Of a DNA stretch of 64,000 bases, positions 44,216 to 57,010 are shown piece by piece. The DNA comes from Balaenoptera acutorostrata (taxonomy: Eukaryota > Chordata > Mammalia > Artiodactyla > Balaenopteridae): contig NC_080077.1 in the NCBI RefSeq assembly GCF_949987535.1, forward strand, positions 40,690,561-40,754,560, given 5' to 3'. The notes beneath the pieces were generated by a model. The model did no database searches. It worked only from the letters and a program-made list of their open reading frames with translations, and was not told where the DNA came from. How positions within the stretch are numbered: position 1 is the stretch's first letter; each line of letters begins with the position of its first letter. A program made the translations under genes and the position numbers.

Positions 44216-47200
44216 TGTAGCACAGATAAAATGGGAATGATAACACATGGCTTCCGGGGTAAACTGTGGGTTAAAATATCTAGTCCCATGACTGGCAAAG
44301 ACCTCATCATTGTCCAGTGTTAGCATGGGTGTCCACTGCCCAAACTGCCCTTTTTCTACACTACTGGTCTAACAAAACACTTCTTTATATCAAACTGTAG
44401 TTTGTCTCCCATGGTCTATGCCCATTGTTCTAATTCTACTCTTCATGTCATGAACAAAATCTCTATACCTGCAAGTATTTGATGTTGATAGTAATCCTCC
44501 TGAACCCCTTCTTCAGGCCAAACATCATGGATTTTAGTCTTCATCTGGTGCAGATCAGAATCTTTGCCTCCCTGCTCCAGTTCCACAGAATGAACACTAC
44601 TTTGCTCAAAGGCATCCTTCCTGAAAGTGACATCTAGATTCCTACACAACATCCATGTATATGCTAACAAAGGCAGAGGTGAACAGGAGAATTTTCTAAC
44701 AGTCCTATAATGGTTCCTAGATCTCACACTGGGCTGGCTCAACCCCCACTGCATAACCATGTAGTTGGCTTGGGGTCCTCAATTACTCAATAAATTATGC
44801 AGCATTTGTTCATGTGAAAATTTCATCCTGTAAAGTGTAACCCACTTTCCAAATTGTCAAGACTTTTGTAGATTCTCATTCTGTCATCCCATATAATTTG
44901 AATCTTTATCCATCTACCAGCCTGGTGCCATCTTAACTGTAACACAGTCTCGATAAGCACGTGGAATACAAATGAGCATTAGGAAGCCTAGTGAGCTCCC
45001 AGTACAGTGGCTCCCAGAGTTTTGGATTTCTTGGCTCAAGAAAAATTTAAATAAAATTTTGGGGACTGACTAGAGTTAATGGTCTTTTATTTTGACAAAA
45101 GAGATAGTCAAGCAAATAGACAAACATTAACATGTACTATTACCATAATATCATAATTTTAATATTCAAAAAGTAGAAAGGACAGAAATCTCAAAAAAAT
45201 TAGTCCTTTAAAAAAATAGTTGACATTTATGTATACATATACGCCCAGACACAAATAAATATATAAACTCCATACACTATAATTGTCTATATTTTTTCAT
45301 CTATCCACAAATCAATAAAAACTCCTTCAAGCTGGCCCATGTCCTTGGAACCATTTAGTAACCACTTTTGTAGCTTGTCTAACTATATCCAGCATCCTAG
45401 ATATATTTCTTTCATTTACTTATTAAAATATTTACTAAGTAGTTTGATGATTTTTTAATGTTTTCTCCGTACTCTGGGATGTGATGAATCCAGGTGGGAA
45501 AATTTGAAACTGTGGGATCAAATGTTTCTGTAAATTTCTCATCCATATTATACTTCAGTTTTCTCTTTCCAATACTTATTTTATCCTATTTAATACAAAG
45601 GTCCTTCACTGACAGGAAACATAGAAGCAAAGTACTACCATGCGGCCACCTATTTTATATATCACATGCATGTCTATAAAATACACAGGTCTTAGTTCAC
45701 TTTAATTTACTAAAATAATATGAAAGAGGGGGAAACATATTGATCTACTATGTAAGGGCATTACTTGGAATTGAAAGATAAAACATACAGTTTCTGCCCT
45801 TGAATAGCACACAGACTGCATTGACACATACACTTAAAAATTAAGTTATTTCACATACAGCTTCTCTTAAGAATGTGGAAGATTTGTTACCTCCAGGACC
45901 CAGATCCTGTGTGGCAACACTCAAGTAGAGCAGAGTGACTGCCATGCCCTTGGGTGGGACAAGCTCCCTCCTTTTTTTCCCAGTCCCTTCCATTCCTGAG
46001 GGTTGTCTACACGGTGAGGCCAAGTGTTATTTGCATCACTCATACGAATGCACCATGTTTCTACCAGAAGTGGGAACAAATAGTATTGACTAACTTTTCT
46101 TAAACCTGGCCACACCACTCACTTATAGAGGGTAAACAAACAAGCCAAGAGGAGATTGCAATATTAGGACAACATGTGCAGTAATCGAAGTAAGCATAAT
46201 ACCATGTACATGAGATGCACCAATCAAACAGAGTCACATCTTATAATCTAGCCCAGCGTAGCTGTGTTTAAGAATCGAAGCAATGCTGTGAATTCCGAGT
46301 GCCCGATAAACTGCTTTCTGGCCATGGCTGCAGTGCCAGCTAAACTGTGGCCCTTTCCTGGCACAACCTCAACGAACAGGGGTTGTTTCTTTTTTTTTTT
46401 TTTTTTTGTCCCACCCAGGGACTGAATATTTTAATGGTCATGGATTTGCTTCTCACAGGTGCTAGTTTCAGTCTCAGTGGAGTATGTCATATTCTGGCAG
46501 GAGGCACTGCATGAAAGTTTTCAAGGCTGAAAATATAGCTTAGAAAAACACGCAAACAATGTGCTGTTGTGGATTTGGATTCCTTCTTCTTCTGGAAAGA
46601 ATTCCAATATTTCTACCATACTCCCAGCAGGAAAGACTTTTTTTCCTTCTTTCTACTTATTGACGTGGAATGTCAAGCATTCAGGGGAAGAAATTGCATC
46701 AGTCTCCCAGTTTCAGAACCATGATAATTTGTAGTTCCCCTCGTTGGTAAGGTGGAGTTGACTAATATGGAAAAGAGAAAATAATTCTCTTTGGAGTCTT
46801 CATTTTTCCAATATGCTTTAAGGAAGCACAGGTGCAAAGCTTTTGTACTCAAGAAAAACAACATAAGTTATAATTACTTGAGGCCAAGACCACCTTCTCA
46901 GGAAGTAAGATTATCCTACCCAAAGATGAACTAACTTATATGTTGATAGAACCAAGCTGAGATCCTTGTAATTTTTGTGAATAATAAATAACTAATAATA
47001 TCCCTCAGTCCCAACCCTCCCCTAAGCAGTGTGTAGATATCTAAAATATTAGCTACCTAGAGTATGTCTAGTAAATATATGCCCACCAAGTAAGCAGGGG
47101 AGAGGGTCTTTACTCCCTCTGCAGCTTCTTGCTTGGGAAGTTTAGATCTTTTAATCAAATGAAACTGACAATTTGATAAGATAAATCAAGCATGTGGAAA

Positions 47201-47580
47201 GACTGAGTTTGATCCATCCTAGACTTTATTCCTAATCTCCACTTCAGTACAGTGTACTCTCTGTCTTCTCAGGCTCTAGTTCTTAAAATGGTCACATGCC
47301 ATTTCTGATCTGCTCATCTAGATGGAAGAATGACCAAGTGTGTCCTAGCCTAGAGCCAGAGGTTGTTATATTCCTTTCTGTCCATCCTTACTTAACAGAG
47401 ATTGTAGGTTTTCAAGATCATCTAATTTTCATCACAGTGTCTGTTGCACTCATTGTTTTCTTAGGACACCTGGACCTGTTTTTCCAGCATGGTCTCTAAT
47501 GAGGTCTACACCTCATACCTACCCTCTAACTGTTATACCTCAAGCCAGAAAGTAACACACACTGTACAGTCTTCAATTTC
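44216..47580. other. Unique non-coding DNA
   Basis: No gene or confident repeat over about 3.4 kb apart from an 18-T run at 46390-46407. Frames at 44443-44760 (105 codons, minus), 45841-46118 and 46673-46864 show no recognisable domain, no splice-site framework and no codon pattern distinguishing them from chance. Confidence 0.5.
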
Positions 47581-47581
47581 T

Positions 47582-47627
47582 CTTTTTTTCTTTCTTTCTT
47601 TCTTCCTTCCTTCCTTCCTTCCTTTCT
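47582..47627 (+). repeat. (CTTT)n/(CCTT)n microsatellite
   Basis: A pyrimidine-only run of tetranucleotide units, CTTT then CTTC, a compound microsatellite likely to vary in length. Confidence 0.9.
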
Positions 47628-47865
47628 CAAAATAGATTGCAAATTTGTAAAATCTTCTTCCAAGTTTTAATATTTAGCAATTCCTCATCCAATTCCAATT
47701 AACTCACACATCTTGAATAGCAAGTTTAGTGAAACTAAGAACACCTTTGGTGAAAATTCACCAGCCTTACTTTGAATAGAGCTTTGCATAAGGAGAACTG
47801 CATAAAATTACACAAAAGATTTAACCATTTCATACTAAGTTTCTGAAAAGTGATATGTTACTTTG
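47628..47865. other. Short unique interval
   Basis: Nothing recognisable. Confidence 0.4.
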
Positions 47866-47873
47866 TGATGTAT

Positions 47874-47995
47874 CTTTTTTTTTGGCCACGCCACCATGCG
47901 GCTTGTGGGATCTTAGTTCCCCAACCAGGGATTGAACCCAGGCCACAGCAGTGAAAGCACCGAGGCCTAACCACTGGACTGCCAACGAATTCCCA
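47874..47995 (-). mobile_element. CHR-1-type SINE, minus strand
   Basis: 'tttggccacgccaccatgcg', 'gcttgtgggatcttagttcc', 'ccaaccagggattgaaccc', 'cctaaccactggactgcc' and 'gaattccc' are the reverse of a CHR-1 unit. 'tgatgtat' occurs at 47866-47873 and 47996-48003, an 8-bp target-site duplication. Confidence 0.9.
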
Positions 47996-48089
47996 TGATG
48001 TATTTTTAAACCCAGTATTTTTAACTATTTTAAAGCATACGAGATATATGTATGACTGTTAAATCAAGTACCTGGAAAGACAAAATAAG

Positions 48090-50945
48090 TAATTAAAAAG
48101 GGAGACGACATCAGCAAGACAGTTAAATAGAAAGTTCTGTACCCTCTTTCCGTCCATAGACACACAGATTTAACAGCAATACATGAATTAATTCCATTTG
48201 TGAGAAATCCAGAAATGAGTTGAGAAGCACCTGCACGCATGGTGCATGCAAAACCAACCACATTGAAGCCAGTAGGAAAATCTGTGATACTCTCTCACCA
48301 TAATCCCTCCCCCAAAACAACACCAATGATTGGGACAAAACCTCCAGTTCTCATCTCCTCTATGGGGAGGAAAAAAAAGACTGGAGCACATAGCCAACAT
48401 CCTGATTTTTCTGGGGGCTGCCTGAGGGACTTGTTTCTGTCTTGCCTGAATCTGAGCACTAACAAAAAGACTCCAGATTGGGAGCCACTGAGAACAAAAA
48501 CAGCAGTTTAGACTAGCATGCAAGCCCTCAATATAGCTGCTCCCACTGTCTCAGTGCAGTGTGAGCAGGTGAGAAAAACCCAAATCCCAAGCTTCTCCTG
48601 AAAAAGAAAGGATTTGGACCATGCATTCAATGTTCCAACTTTTCCAGGGGCTGCCAATGGATTGGTTTCTGTCTCTCATTTCTTGGAGAGCTGATGGTCC
48701 CAGGAATACTCTAGATCTACTAGGTGCCTGAGGAAGGTTTGGATTAGTACACACTCACCCTTCAGAGCCCCTTCCTCCAGCTCGGTGCAACACAACTGGC
48801 AAGATTCCCAGTCCCTGGCCTATCTCTGGAAAGGGAAAGAGAAGACTGAAACATATGCCCAAGGGTTTCCTCTAACATCAGGAAGAAGGCAGGGATACTC
48901 ACTCTCTCTACTTCTATTGAAAGTAGTACTAGAAGTTCTAGCCAGAGAAATTGGACAAGAAAAAGAAACAAAAGGCTCCCAAATCAGACAGGAAGAAGTA
49001 AAATGATCTCTGTTTGCAGATGATATGATTTTAATATGTAGAAACTCCTAAATGTTCCACAAAAACAAAAACAAAAACTGTTAAAGCAAAAAAACAAATT
49101 CAGTAAAGGTGTAGGATACAAAATCAGCTTACAAAAATCAGTTACGTTTCTATATACTAAAAATGAATTATCTGAAAGAAAATTAAGAAAACAATTCCAA
49201 TTATAATAGCATCAAAAAGAATAAAATATCAAGGAATAAACTTAATCAAGGAGGTGAAATACTTGTACACTGAAAACTACAAAACCTGATGAAAGAATTA
49301 AAGATGAACAAATAAATGGAAAGACATCCTGTGTTCATGGATTGGAAGACAATATTATTAACATGTTCATACTACTCAAAGCAACCTACCCATTCAATGC
49401 AATCCCTATCAAAATTTCAATGGCATTTTAAAAAACAATCGTAAAATTCTTATGGAATCACAAAGGACTTAAATAGCCAAAATAATCTTGTGAAGGAAGA
49501 ACAAGACTAAAGGCATCACACATCCTAATTTTAAAATATAACATAAAGCTGAAGTAATTAAAACAGTATTGTACTGGCATCAAGACAGACAGAGTCGAAC
49601 TGAACAGAATAGGGAGACTGGAAATAAACCCATCCATATACAATAAACTAGTCTTCAACGAGATTACCAAGAATGTACAATGGGGAAACTGGAAATCCAT
49701 ATGCAAAATCATGAAATTGGACCTTTATTTTACACCATACAGAAAAATCAACTCAAAAAGGGTTAAAGGCATAAACATAAAACCTGAAACTTAAAACTCC
49801 TAGAAGAAAACATAGGGTAAAATCTTCTTGATATTTTTCTTGGTGATAACATCAAAAGCACAGGCAACAAAACTGAAAAGATACAAGTAGGACTACATCA
49901 AACTAAAAACCTTTCACACAGCAAAGGAAACAATCAATAGAGTGAAGAGACAATCTAAAGAATGGGAGAAAATATATTCAAACCATATATCTGATAAGAG
50001 GTTTATAGTCAAAATAGGTAAGAAACTAATATAGAGCAAAAAAAAAAAAAAAAAAAGCAACCCACATACCAACACCACCAACAACAAATGACCCCAATTT
50101 AAAAATGGGCAAAGGATCTGAATACATATCTCTCCAAAGAAGATGTGCAAATAGCCAACAGGTATGTGAAAAGATGCTCAATATCACGAATTGTTAAGGA
50201 AATGTAAAGTCAAAACCACAATGAGATATAGCTTCACAACTGTTAGGACGGCTATTATCAAAAAAAAAATTTAAATAACAAAGTGTTGCTAGGATATGGA
50301 GAAATTGGAACCACTGTTACACTCTTGGTGAGAATGTAAAATAGTGCACCTGCTATGGAAAACAGTATGGAGCTTCCTAAAAAAATTTTAAAAACTGCTA
50401 TATGATTCAGCAATCCCACTTCTGGGTATTTATCCAAAAGAACTGAAATCAGTCTTCCAAAGAGATATTTGCACTCCCATATTCATTGCAGCATTATTCA
50501 CAATAGCCAAGAGGTGGAAACAACCTAAATGTCCACTGACAGATGAACGGATAAAGAAAATGTGGTATATGCATGCAATGGAATATTATACAGCTTTAAA
50601 AAAAGAAGAGACTCCTTCCATATGAGACAGCATGGAAGAACCTTGAGAACATTGTGTTAAGCAAAATAAGCCAGTCACAGAAGGAAAAATACTGCATGAT
50701 TCCATTTATATGAGGTAGTTAATCAAATATAAGCAGAGTTGCATGGTGGTTGCCAGGGGCTGGGGAGAGAGGAAAATGTGGAGTTGTTGTTCAATAGGTA
50801 TAAAGTTTCAGTTTTACAAGATGAATAATTTTCAGCAATCTGCTCTACAACATCATACCTATACTTAACAATGGTGTAACATACACTTAAAAATTTGTTA
50901 AGAAGGTAGATCTCATGTTAAGTTTTCTTACCACAATTTAAAAAG
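48090..50945 (+). mobile_element. Old L1 (L1MA/L1MB-like) with 5' UTR fused to reverse transcriptase
   Basis: 48090-48862 reads as L1 5' UTR ('attccatttgtgagaaatcc', 'agaaatgagttgagaagcac', 'aatccctcccccaaaac', 'ccaggggctgccaatgg'). At about 48863-48867 it jumps into ORF2 RT text ('gtttcctctaacatcagg', then 'ctgtttgcagatgatatgat' at about 49010, the FADD region), so ORF1, the endonuclease and the start of the RT are missing. ORF2 continues frame-broken to 'caatggaatattatacagct' (about 50576). The 3' UTR has 'ggtggttgccaggggctggg' (about 50743) and 'acacttaaaaatttgttaag' (about 50884), typical of L1MA/L1MB. No intact frame remains. Confidence 0.85.
48785..49006 (+). pseudogene. L1 ORF2 reverse transcriptase scrap
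   Basis: The 73-codon frame starts in 5' UTR-like DNA and enters ORF2 partway: '[38 protein letters not shown]' corresponds to the family's '[19 protein letters not shown]' region, with the conserved Cys replaced by Tyr. It stops at a TGA just before the FADD codons. It is useful only as evidence that the junction at about 48865 is a deletion join. Confidence 0.8.
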
Positions 50946-52193
50946 AAGAAATAATTGAGGTATATGGAACTCAATTTTGAACGAAAATGTTGGTATCATA
51001 AGCTTGTGAGATACATAATGTTTTTTATTTTCATGCAAACTATATATATAGTTTTGGAATATTCTACTTGAGAGAAGAATTTGCAGGCCTATTAAACAAA
51101 AGTATAACTATCTCTTTTGCACAATAGGTATTAATTTGTACATATACATTGATAGAATATAGGGGTATAAAGCTAAAAAAGAAAAATGTCTGACATGAAG
51201 AAACAACTGGAAGAGGACATAGGATGCCAAGAAGTGTGGAAATAAAATGTATCTCGCATTTTCTTTTTGCCAAGGACGTTCTCAGTTATATGATCCCTTT
51301 AACAAAGGCAAAGAGTTCAGTAGAAAATTTTTGTCAAATGAGATTAGAAAGAATAGAATTCATGATTCTTTGTGATTTGAAAAACTGAAGTAAGGATTTA
51401 TGGGCACAAAACATAAAATACTACTCTTTAAATGGGAAAATGTGTAACTAAAGTGAGCAGTTTTTTCCTCTCTCCCACCCCTTCTTTCCTATCTGCCCAG
51501 CTCCCCGCCTCCCTGCCCGCTACACACACACACTCATATAGAACTATGTGTGGAATGGTTATTTGTACTTCTTTGCCTCAAAACACTATGCAGTGTCAGG
51601 TTTTGGTAAAAATATCAAAAGTTGCTTTCTTTTTCTTTATCCTAGACTTGCATTTGATTCTTTGCAGCTTATCTTAAGAATTCTAAGACCTTGGTAAAAT
51701 TTAGAATAAATACTGATGGCTGCCTAGGAAATGTCCATGAGCTAGCTAGGTATCTCATTTCAGCCAATTTGATAACAGGGTAAACAGTATGGAATGCAGA
51801 CATATGATTTGGTCTGTTTTCATTATCTTCCATTTGTGATAATGGCAGTCAGCTATGAATGTACAAGAAGCAGCATTTTTCCCTTTAACAAAGGCAGTGA
51901 GATACTAAAGTAATTCTGAAGATGTACAATCCATGTGATTTCTGAAGTTCTCTAGATACATAACCAAATTTTGAGCATTGTTTATCTGGCATAAGGAATA
52001 ATGCTATATCACATTTGCCGATATTTGAAGGCAAGTGCAATAACAAAACTATTTACTTGGCCTTCAGCAGATGACTACAACTACAACTTAGAATGAAATA
52101 CTTGGAAAATATATTAAGTTTCCTGTGCAGGGTCATTCACACTCAAGTTATTAACCTTCAATAGCAGCATTGCCCAAAAAAAGAAAAAAAAAA
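50946..52193. other. Unique DNA
   Basis: Nothing recognisable beyond short TA and CA runs (51040-51050, 51520-51535). Frames at 51064-51273 and 51432-51677 are unsupported. Confidence 0.5.
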
Positions 52194-52325
52194 GGAATTT
52201 CCCGGCAGTCCAGTGGTTAGGACTCTGTGCTTCCATTGCAGGGGGCACGGGTTCAATCCCAGGTCAGGGAACTAAGATCCCACAAGCTGCTCGGCATGGC
52301 AAAAAAAAAAAAAAAAAAAAAAAAA
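52194..52325 (+). mobile_element. CHR-1-type SINE
   Basis: 'ggaatttcccggcagtccag', 'tggttaggactctgtgcttc', 'gcagggggcacgggttcaat', 'cccaggtcagggaactaag', 'atcccacaagctgctcggc' and a 25-A tail. The tail is long and uninterrupted, suggesting a young insertion. A clean duplication was not found; an A-rich stretch also precedes it. Confidence 0.93.
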
Positions 52326-55208
52326 TAGTGTTGCAAATATAACTCTCTCTTATGCTACAGAATGTAATATCTGCTTGTTTATTGCTTGAGTATTCTAATC
52401 TGAATTTGAGATCATCCTTCCTGGACCATATTAATGCAGCTCCTAGTGTATGAAAAGGCATAAATACCAAGTCCAATGGCCTATTATGATGGTGATAATG
52501 TTTCTGAAGCCATATATATAATGCCCTTTCTTTCTTTACTTTCTGGTCACGACTCAGATATCCACAATCATTTGGTCTAGGTATTTGCACTTAAATGAGG
52601 ATGGCGTATGGAATGTGCAGCCATGTTCTACCCAAATCTGAAATTTCTTCACCTTAATCTATCAATAGTTGAATCTTTAATTTGACCCTGAGACACTGAG
52701 TATTTTTCACCTTCAAGAGATAATGCCAGAATCACAAACAGCATTTGGTTGACTCACTTTATCTTGCCAAGCAAAGGTTTCTTATCAGACTCAAATTGAC
52801 ACACCACCCTGGCATCATAACCCTACTCAGATAACCATTAATACCCGCTGAAAGCACCTGATGTAAAAGTCTTCATTCTTTCTGTTAACCTGTTTTCCTG
52901 TTGGTCAACTACTTAGGGGCACTAGAGCCATTTTCTATCCATTGTTCAAGGTTCCCATCAATCCTTACAAAACAATTTTAAATTTAAGTCAAGATTGTTT
53001 ATGTTGTGTGAGACATTTAAACTATCCTAAGTTAACTTATAGGAAAACAAGTAGAATATAATCTCTTAATTTGTTCCTGTCAACAGAAGGCTTATAATTA
53101 TCAACCATATTATACTGACATTTCCACTATTGGAGAACAGAGAACACCAATAAATATAAGACATGGTCACCATGGAAACTCAAGATCTAGTTTGGTAGAA
53201 AAAGCACATAAGGATTTTTGGGTCTATATTATACAGGGTACTAATATATTAACGATAATGTTACATGCCGAAGATTGGCATTAAAGTAGCGCTCACAAAA
53301 TTCAGAGAATAGAAGGAAGGAGTAAAGGAAAAGAAGACAAAAGCTGGGATGCACCAGTGACATTTAATGGGAGAAGTGGGACTCATGCATGGCTGTGAAA
53401 AACAGGTTGGGCTGAGAAATGTAGGGTGGAAGGTAAGGTGTTGTGGGCACACACCTTAAATAGAACAATGTAAGTTAAGTAGGCCTGTGGAAAAGTAGAC
53501 TCGTATTTTCAGTATGTTTTTCAGTCTGGTATGGAATATGATGACAACTATAGGCAAAACGTATGCACATGTGTATTAAATGGTACATTAAGGGCACACT
53601 GTGAACAAAATAGTGCACTAAATGCTGAAAAAGAAAAAAAATACACGATGTATTTACTCAAGACACTTATACTTGTGTGAACTTTCAGCCCAGCAGTGTT
53701 AAAAAAAAAAAAAAAGAAAAATGGGTAAACCAATAATGTTATCCTGGAGAAAACAAAAATTTTAAACTATATTGGATGATATGAGGTATCTTTAGAACTT
53801 CTGTTGTCAGAGAAAATAAAAAAATACAGAGAGAGTAAAAGCAAAGTAAAACTCATTTCCCTGTTCTTCAGCCGGCCTTCTGAGCGTGTGCACAGAAATG
53901 GAAGAAGGCAGGTGGGGGAAGGGAAAGTGGAGGAGGAGTAAGGAAAGAACGGGGACTAAAGGCCCCTGGCGGCCATGGTGTTATAACACCAGTAAATTTC
54001 ACACCAAGCTCGAGATGAATTGGGTCTGCCACTATTTGAATTTTCTTTACACATTAGACCCAGTGTTGGTGGATTTCCAATGAATCTCTATATAATTTTA
54101 GTCCAGTTTTTAAAAAAATGTTTCTTAGACATATTGAACCAAAAGGAGAATATAATTACCAATATCCAGGTTCGGGAATTGTTAAACAATTTGCCCAAAG
54201 AGAATAAATCAACAATATAACAGGAATATATTTTTTAGGAATAAATAAAATGTTATGGGACTTCAGTATTTTTTTTCACCATCTTTTAGGTAAAAACAAG
54301 AAGTGTTTCGAGAAGGAAAATGAGTCCAGTAGGAATGTGTCAAATGTTTTAATCAATAGTCTAAATCTATGGAGTAATAATACACTTTTCTTAGAGAAAT
54401 TAAATTTTGAACTCCCACACAGATTTTTTTAAACATAAATAATTTCATTTTTCCTAATACATTGCAAATAATGTAAATGTTCATTGGCTAAACTAAAACA
54501 CAAACCAAAACCAAAAAAAAAAAAAAAATGCAAAGTGTGCTTTGAAATAGTAGCATCAAAGAGTGAAGGGAAAAAATCCTTCCCTTCTTGTTCGCTCTCC
54601 TCCCCCAAACATTTTCATCTGTCATACTGAAATAAATAGAGGGTCAAGGGTTTCTTTCTCCCTCAGTGCAGTTTGTGGTTAAGGAAACAATAAAGGATAT
54701 TGTTACAAATAGGTAAGCAATATAATGAGAAAAAGAAGTGGTCTGTGGTCAGAGTTGCAGCTGGGCAGGCAAGACATAGAGTTTTCAAGAGTGTGAGAAA
54801 GCAGCTAGAAATACCCATTAAAGAATAAAGAGGTTTTTGACTGCTGTGTACAATAAGATTATTTGGAACATGTTAGTTACCTCTAGGCTTAAAGTTCTGG
54901 CCATAGACTTTACAGTTTCTGAGTGATTTTTTTATTTACCTTTTCTGGAGTGCTTTTGCTTTTTAGTATGTTTTCCTTCTCTGAATGGTATTTCAGTTCT
55001 TTGCAGCAACTATGTATTTTCTATTAATAGTTTGACAGAGGAAGCATGAAAGCATGATCCTTGTACAGACGACGCACATGGAAGGTGGCAGAATATGTAC
55101 CAGTACAGGGAACTAGGACAGTGGACCTCCTTATAAGACCACAGAATGCAACATCTCAGCCTGGGATCCATGAATTTCGGGCAAGACCATGAGAACCAAT
55201 TGAAATGC
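52326..55208. other. Unique non-coding DNA
   Basis: About 2.9 kb with no recognised element. Features are poly-A runs (53701-53715, 54512-54529) and a purine-rich G-containing segment at 53900-53965. The 108-codon minus frame at 52264-52590 starts in unique DNA and ends in the SINE, so it is not a gene. Confidence 0.5.
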
Positions 55209-55211
55209 ACC

Positions 55212-55532
55212 TAATTAAAAAAAAAAAATTTTTATTGAAGTATAGTTGATTTACAATGTTGTGCCCATCTCTGCTGTACAGCAGTGACTCAGTTATACAC
55301 ATATAGACATTCTTTTTTTTAATATTCTTTTCCATTATGGTTTATCACAGGACATTGAACATAGTTTTCTGTGCTCTACAGTAGGACCTTGTTGTTTATC
55401 CATTCCATATATAATAGTTTACATCTGCTAATCCCAAACTCCCAGTCTTTCCCTCTCCCACCCCCCTCCGCCTTGGCAACCGCATGTCTGCTCTCTGTCT
55501 GTGAGTCTGTTTCTGGTTTGTAGATAGTTGAT
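55212..55532 (-). mobile_element. L1 3' end, artiodactyl-type, minus strand
   Basis: A-rich then 'tttttattgaagtatagttg', 'atttacaatgttgtgcccat', 'ctgctgtacagcagtgactc', 'agttatacacatatagacat' and 'gtttctggtttgtagatag' are the reversed 3' UTR of an L1 group common in the artiodactyl lineage, 5'-truncated. The 3' UTR differs from both the 20.8-kb and 30.5-kb copies. Flanking repeats are unclear. Confidence 0.85.
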
Positions 55533-55589
55533 CACAGAATCAACTGAACTGTGGTTGTATCTGCTACATGACTTCATGATTATTTGAAT

Positions 55590-55791
55590 CAAGAGATAAA
55601 GGAACATGTACTGGCTAAGAGCGTGCGACCTAGAGTGAGATGCCTCTATATAATGCCAGTGTCTTGGCGCTGATAGCAGCTGTTGACCCTGGAGAAATAA
55701 CTTATACTTCAGATTCTTACTTGTAAAATGGGGTTAACAATGATACTTGTATCATAGGCTTGCTTGGGTTAAACAAATAAATACATATTTT
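55590..55791 (+). repeat. MIR SINE, 5' part (split)
   Basis: 'gtactggctaagagcgtgcg' (head), 'ttgaccctggagaaataact', 'cagattcttacttgtaaaat' and 'ggggttaacaatgatacttg' follow MIR order. The copy is broken at about 55791 by an L1 3' end and resumes at about 56070. Confidence 0.8.
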
Positions 55792-56056
55792 TAATAAACT
55801 TTTTATTTCTGAATAATTTTAGATATACAAGAAAAGTTACAAAGAGTGTACAGAAAGTTCCGGTATAACCCTCATCCAGTTTCCTCTAATGTTATCCTCT
55901 TACATTCCTGTAGTATATTTGTCAAAACCTAAGAAACCAACACTGGTACATTGCAATTAACCAAATTCCAGACATTATTCATATTTCACCAGTTTTTCCA
56001 CTAATGTCTTTTTTCCATTCCGAGATTCAATCCAGGATATCACGTTATGCTTAGGA
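55792..56056 (-). mobile_element. L1ME-type 3' end inserted in a MIR
   Basis: 'ttttatttctgaataatttt', 'agaaaagttacaaagagtgt', 'acagaaagttccggtataac' and 'cctcatccagtttcctctaa' are the reversed L1ME 3' UTR. The direct repeats 'aaatacatatttt' (55779-55791) and 'aaatgcatatttt' (56057-56069) match 12 of 13 and lie inside MIR sequence. The insertion is therefore real and younger than the MIR. Confidence 0.88.
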
Positions 56057-56135
56057 AAATGCATATTTTATTTTTCAAAACATTTAGAACAGTGTCTGGC
56101 ACATAGTAAGCACTTGCTGAATGTTATTTAATCTT
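56057..56135 (+). repeat. MIR SINE, 3' part (split)
   Basis: 'acagtgtctggcacatagta' followed by 'agcacttgctgaatgttatt' is the conserved MIR 3' end, completing the copy interrupted at 55791. Confidence 0.8.
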
Positions 56136-56400
56136 ATTAGATGATTTTCATGTAGGTGAGACAGAATGTTTTTAACACTGTTATATATTAACAAGATTTT
56201 GCACCCAATTTCTTATATTGAGGGTTCACATATAAGAAAAATAAATAGAATTGTTTCACTAGGATATTGCAAAGAAGCTATTAATACAGAATAATAGGTA
56301 ATTTATGTTAGTAATAAAAACTGTAGGTTAATTGCTCTCAAGAGAAAAAGTTCATCTATAGGATATCTTCTAAAGGTCAAACAAAACAAAACAAAACATG
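56136..56400. other. Short unique interval with (AAAAC)n run
   Basis: An 'acaaaacaaaacaaaacatg' run lies at about 56380-56400. Nothing else recognisable. Confidence 0.45.
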
Positions 56401-56560
56401 TCTTAGTCATTTAACTCCACTCAAGAAATGTTTTTTGAGTGCCTATAATACACAGGCAGCGTGCCACGGCTCGGGTACAGTGATAAATCAGACTCAGTCC
56501 CTTTTTCACATGAAGCTTACATTTTATGGAACTAACATAGTATAGTCTTAAACAAGCAAT
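56401..56560. repeat. Ancient interspersed repeat, family unassigned
   Basis: 'ttttttgagtgcctataata', 'ggtacagtgataaatcagac', 'catgaagcttacattttatg' and 'aaacaagcaattgacatggg' have the order of a common mammal-wide old repeat ('tgagcacctactatgtgccag...gaacaaaacagac...gagcttacattctagtgg'). I cannot name the family safely. Confidence 0.4.
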
Positions 56561-56844
56561 TGACATGGGAATGTGATTCACCCCACCATGAAACAGAAAG
56601 GTATGAGAATTCCCCATCTAAACATCACCGGTAACGTTTACTCAGAAGTGTTGATTGATATATTAGGTGAAAGAGGGAAACAGGCACAGTTCACTTTAGT
56701 TCCAATTACCCAGATATGCAGGATCCAAGGAGGACTTAGACAAAGACATACGTGCAGGAAAAATTTGTGCCTGCCTCCAGATGAGTCCATTCCAGCTGCT
56801 CTGGGGTTGCTTCCTGAAAGAAGCAGCCTTGCTTGTGACTGATA

Positions 56845-57010
56845 ATAATATTAGCTAAATGCTATCAGGTGCTTACTCTATGCCAGACACTGTTCTAAGT
56901 GGTTTACATGCTTTAATTCGGGTAACTCTCACAAACACCACGTGAAGTTGGTAATATTATTCCCTAATTTATACATGAGAAAATGAGGCAAAGTGAGCTA
57001 ATGAAAGACA
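56845..57010 (-). repeat. MIR SINE
   Basis: 'aatgctatcaggtgcttact', 'ctatgccagacactgttcta', 'agtggtttacatgctttaat', 'tattattccctaatttatac' and 'atgagaaaatgaggcaaagt' are a very recognisable reversed MIR. Confidence 0.88.

Noticed and set aside
44443..44760. 105-codon minus-strand frame in unique DNA
   Set aside because: The length is possible by chance in 64 kb. No domain, no splice framework and no conserved motif.
46388..46440. T run followed by 'gtcccacccagggactgaat', resembling a reversed CHR-1
   Set aside because: Only about 12 bases resemble the SINE. The expected continuation ('cactgcaggggg' block and head) is absent.
51520..51535. Short CA run
   Set aside because: Fewer than eight units; too short to call a microsatellite feature.
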